Shown piece after piece: positions 56,284-56,853 of a stretch of DNA of 56,853 nucleotides; within the stretch, counting starts at the first letter, position 1; each line of letters opens with the position of its first letter. Below the pieces are notes generated by a model. That model saw only the letters and a list, made by a program, of their open reading frames with translations, did no database searches and was not told where the DNA came from. Position numbers and translations under genes: made by a program. Location: positions 1 through 56,853 of IMG/VR virus record IMGVR_UViG_3300034524_000079; one strand, 5' to 3'. This DNA is from a virus.

Positions 56284-56565
56284 ATGCCAGCAGCACTTAA
56301 AGAGCGTCTAGCTTATACAGTGGAGGAAACGGCAAACGCCCTGGGTGTGTCGGTAACAACTGTATACCGAATGGTGGAAAATGGTTCTCTCCCACATAAA
56401 CGTCTCCCTGGGAGAGGAACAGGAGAAAGAGGTCGCATTATTATTTTGGCTGATGCGCTCAGAAAATGGATATCCCAACCGGATGAACCACGGCAGATAA
56501 CAGTGCAAAAGAACGCGGAAAAAATTGCTAAGGATGCGGCAAGAAAACTAAGATCGGTAAGGTAG
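56284..56565 (+). CDS. Excisionase-type helix-turn-helix protein
   Basis: ATG 56284 follows AGGCAGGTGA. The 93-residue product has a MerR/Xis-type winged helix (LAYTVEETANALGVSVTTVYRMVENGSLPHKRLPGRGTGERGRIIILADALRKWI). It may act as excisionase or early regulator; it lies over 3 kb from integrase, so the recombination role is uncertain. Confidence 0.8.
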   Translation: MPAALKERLAYTVEETANALGVSVTTVYRMVENGSLPHKRLPGRGTGERGRIIILADALRKWISQPDEPRQITVQKNAEKIAKDAARKLRSVR

Positions 56566-56638
56566 CGGCTAAACCCTCACAACCTTAATCACCGCAGCGG
56601 CCACCACATAAAATCATCCTTTCAGGAGGTGAAAGCGG

Positions 56639-56797
56639 ATGCCGGAAGCACGACAGTTCACGGCAAAGGTTAGGTTCGATATGAGCGGCTTGATTGAGAC
56701 CCTGAAAGTTGCAAGGAAGGCCACGGTCAGAGAGTTGGTACTGAGGAGTTTGCGGGACATGGTAAAAGTTAAAGTGGTGGGTGCCGACAAAAGCTAG
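56639..56797 (+). CDS. Small early protein, 52 aa, spanning the contig junction
   Basis: ATG 56639 follows TTCAGGAGGTG. The product is basic (KVRFDMSGLIETLKVARKATVRELVLRSLRDMVKV) with a helix that could bind nucleic acid. Its 3' end is repeated at window start. The 73-bp gap before it (56566-56638) holds no gene. Confidence 0.7.
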   Translation: MPEARQFTAKVRFDMSGLIETLKVARKATVRELVLRSLRDMVKVKVVGADKS

Positions 56798-56853
56798 TGG
56801 TTTATTTGCCGAAGTTTTTCAGTGTTCTCTCAAAGTCTTTCAATGCTCGGTTA
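56727..56853. repeat. Terminal direct repeat, right copy
   Basis: Exact copy of bases 1-127; see that entry. Together they show the molecule is circular or circularly permuted. Confidence 0.95.

Overview
The window is a complete temperate phage genome with a myovirus-type (contractile) tail, recovered as a circle. Its last 127 bases (56727-56853) repeat its first 127 bases exactly, so the unique length is 56,726 bp and the ends are an arbitrary cut inside a gene. An intact attP sits next to the integrase. attP copies the 3' half of a host tRNA-Gly(CCC) gene, and no attL/attR pair is present, so this is the excised or replicating form. Strong AGGAGG ribosome sites, many TTG/GTG starts, PBSX-type (Xkd) tail genes, a Spo0E-like protein and a copper-amine-oxidase-like stalk domain point to a spore-forming Firmicute host, plausibly a Desulfotomaculum/Pelotomaculum-like Peptococcaceae. 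The host assignment is inference.

Layout. (1) Immunity switch 54701-55812: divergent XRE repressor and Cro-like gene over three palindromic operators. It runs on into small early genes through the contig ends (55809-56797 and 1-2294). (2) Recombination and DNA metabolism, 2291-13014, plus strand: Rad50-like ATPase, RecT, MBL-fold protein, ASCH-like, Gp37/Gp68-like, Spo0E-like, C5 and N6 DNA methyltransferases, a replication initiator carrying palindromic iterons inside its gene, and a DnaC-like loader. (3) 13049-19196: small early genes, a Nop/IS110-C-terminal-like protein with an adjacent array of tiny repeats, RusA and a probable late regulator. (4) 19254-21782: a scarred junction with two terminators, a truncated small terminase, a frameshifted zinc ribbon, a lipoprotein, HNH and a candidate cos. 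(5) 21822-31329: P27 small terminase, TerL, portal, ClpP-like protease, capsid, connectors and tail sheath. (6) 31343-41909: tail tube, frameshifted tail chaperone, tape measure, baseplate and fibres. (7) 42019-46126: glycosyltransferase-like cargo gene, then a lysis region with XhlA-like, subtilisin-like protease, amidase and holin. (8) 46182-48149: minus-strand XRE-ImmA regulator plus partner under its own operators. (9) 48278-51481: FtsK and replication-relaxation module of plasmid/ICE character with tiny membrane peptides. (10) 51551-54685: att site, integrase, membrane protein and ImmA-like peptidase.

The most striking element is at 15113-16342. A 267-residue Nop-domain-like protein is followed, with its stop codon inside the first degenerate repeat, by 11 exact TGCGAGC repeats at 35-36 bp spacing. 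Each 28-29 nt interval has a second degenerate box (about TGARRMC) at its centre, splitting it into two short unique spacers. This architecture matches TIGR-Tas RNA-guided systems (nuclease-less TasA type) rather than CRISPR.

Other points of note are A/U-only start codons (ATT, ATA) behind good Shine-Dalgarno sites, a canonical A AAA AAC frameshift in the tail chaperone, a lambda-like origin inside the initiator gene, and seven integrase arm-type repeats flanking attP. All calls are from reading the sequence; no database search was run.
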